This document shows, in pieces, positions 63,268 through 64,000 of a DNA stretch of 64,000 nt; position 1 is the first letter of the stretch, and the number at the start of each line of letters is the position of its first letter. Under the pieces are notes generated by a model. That model made no database searches and had not been told where the DNA came from. It worked only from the letters and a program-made list of their open reading frames with translations. Position numbers and translations under genes: made by a program. The DNA is from Dacryopinax spathularia. Its lineage: Eukaryota; Basidiomycota; Dacrymycetes; Dacrymycetales; Dacrymycetaceae. Location of the stretch: contig JBBPFI010000004.1 in assembly GCA_037974965.1 (NCBI GenBank), positions 124,001-188,000 of the forward strand, read 5' to 3'.

Positions 63268-64000
63268 TCAGGCAGCCTCCCGCTTAGGCTTCTTAACCTT
63301 CCCCACCTCGCCCTCCTCAAGCTTCCGTTTCTTCGACTTCTTCCCCTCCGACCCCATCATCGCAGAAGGTGTAGACTGACCCTCAGCCACCGGGAGGAGG
63401 CTGTCGCGTTTCTTCTTTTTCTTTTTCTCGCTCTCGCCTGTTTGGGGGGCTTGAGTTTGTGCTGTTGGTGCCGGGACAGCTGCGGCTGGAGTGGAGATGG
63501 GAGTAGAGATAGGTATGGGTTGTGAGGGTGCGGCGTCAAAGTGACGTTTCTTCTTCTTTTTCTTCTCGCTCTCCGCTTGATGAGGTGTCGCTGCCGGTGC
63601 GACTTGGGACGTCGTCGTTGGATGAGCAGGCGTCTCAGCAGCAGATTCGGAATGCCGCTTCTTCTTTTTCTTCTTCTCCCCTTCTTCTCCCCTGTCGTTC
63701 GGTGTCGCAGGCGTACCATTCACTTGAGTCGCAGGTGCAGAGGCAGGGGGAGGAGGGAGGTCGCTCTTCCGCTTCTTCTTCTTCTCCTTTTTCGCCTCTC
63801 CTTCCCCGTCCACTGGCGGAGCACGGACATCCTGCATCTCCACATCCCCTTCCCTTTCTCGCTTGCCCTTCTCCTCCGGAGAGAAAGATGGAGAGGAAGA
63901 AGGAGAAGCAGCCCTAAGCTTGTCAAGCAGCGACACCCTCTTCTCCCATGTCCCTACAGGTGCCAACCGGTACTTGAACTCCGCTGGCTGGGCCTTGGAG
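63268..64000 (-). CDS. Lysine-rich protein, C-terminal part (5' end outside window)
   Basis: The frame is open from the window edge to the stop at 63268. The N-terminal part seen reads PAEFKYRLAPVGTWEKRVSLLDKLRA, a short folded-looking stretch. About 210 residues of low complexity follow, with five Lys-rich blocks (EKKKKRKSD, EKKKKKKRHSE, EKKKKKKRHFD, EKKKKKKRDS, GKKSKKRKLEE) spaced 35-55 residues apart by Pro/Ala/Thr-rich linkers. Such repeated basic blocks are typical of nucleolar proteins. I cannot name the gene: the informative part lies outside the window. Confidence 0.6.
   Translation of the reverse strand, partial: SKAQPAEFKYRLAPVGTWEKRVSLLDKLRAASPSSSPSFSPEEKGKREREGDVEMQDVRAPPVDGEGEAKKEKKKKRKSDLPPPPASAPATQVNGTPATPNDRGEEGEKKKKKKRHSESAAETPAHPTTTSQVAPAATPHQAESEKKKKKKRHFDAAPSQPIPISTPISTPAAAVPAPTAQTQAPQTGESEKKKKKKRDSLLPVAEGQSTPSAMMGSEGKKSKKRKLEEGEVGKVKKPKREAA

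Overview
The window looks like nuclear DNA of a basidiomycete yeast-like fungus, most likely a tremellomycete. The basis is many short introns (about 45-65 nt, GT...CTAAY...AG), compact spacing, GC-rich sequence and the gene set (phosphoketolase, DUF6699 proteins, fungal GIY-YIG/DUF1766 proteins, GPI-anchored cupredoxin, SLC41 Mg transporter). The order-level assignment is inference. No rRNA, tRNA or CRISPR was recognised.

Bases 1 to about 14,640 form a block unlike the rest. It carries six spliced genes, all with intact reading frames: a small basic protein (14-787, -), an 898-aa protein with W-N-x-Y-Q and N-W-P motifs (1019-4112, +), a GRF-type zinc-finger protein (4876-6121, +), a complete KDZ (Kyakuja-Dileera-Zisupton) DNA transposase of about 1,037 aa (6687-10154, -), a 315-aa unknown protein (10475-11471, +) and a 498-aa proline-rich protein with a 71-aa internal tandem repeat (12054-13602, +). 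The tetranucleotide GATC is about three times denser here (10-20 per kb in the sampled stretches) than to the right (about 3-8 per kb), and the change at about 14,640 is abrupt. I read this as the right part of a large, multi-gene KDZ element or island whose left end lies outside the window. It is the best candidate for something undescribed.

From 14,674 to 23,024 come two DUF6699 genes in tandem, Lcp5/neuroguidin (small-subunit processome), a two-domain GPI-anchored cupredoxin and a beta-trefoil lectin-like protein. From 23,558 to 34,426 come phosphoketolase, two adjacent GIY-YIG/DUF1766 paralogues and a small conserved-looking three-exon gene. From 36,171 to 46,441 come an MFS drug/polyamine-type transporter, an aromatic-amino-acid decarboxylase divergent from a GNAT acetyltransferase, glutamate 5-kinase, an unknown polytopic membrane protein and mitochondrial ribosomal protein mS33. 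mS33 shares a 316-bp divergent promoter with the mitochondrial RNA helicase Suv3.

From 49,840 to the end come an unknown protein, a zinc-free MDR-type oxidoreductase, a membrane-anchored cysteine synthase with a 12-nt microexon, an endonuclease III homologue, a tandem segmental duplication (about 1.9 kb per unit) carrying a pair of unknown paralogues, an SLC41/MgtE Mg2+ transporter, and the 3' end of a gene for a lysine-rich protein running off the window. Exon models were made by hand from splice signals and frame continuity. Exon sums were checked to be multiples of three for the spliced genes.
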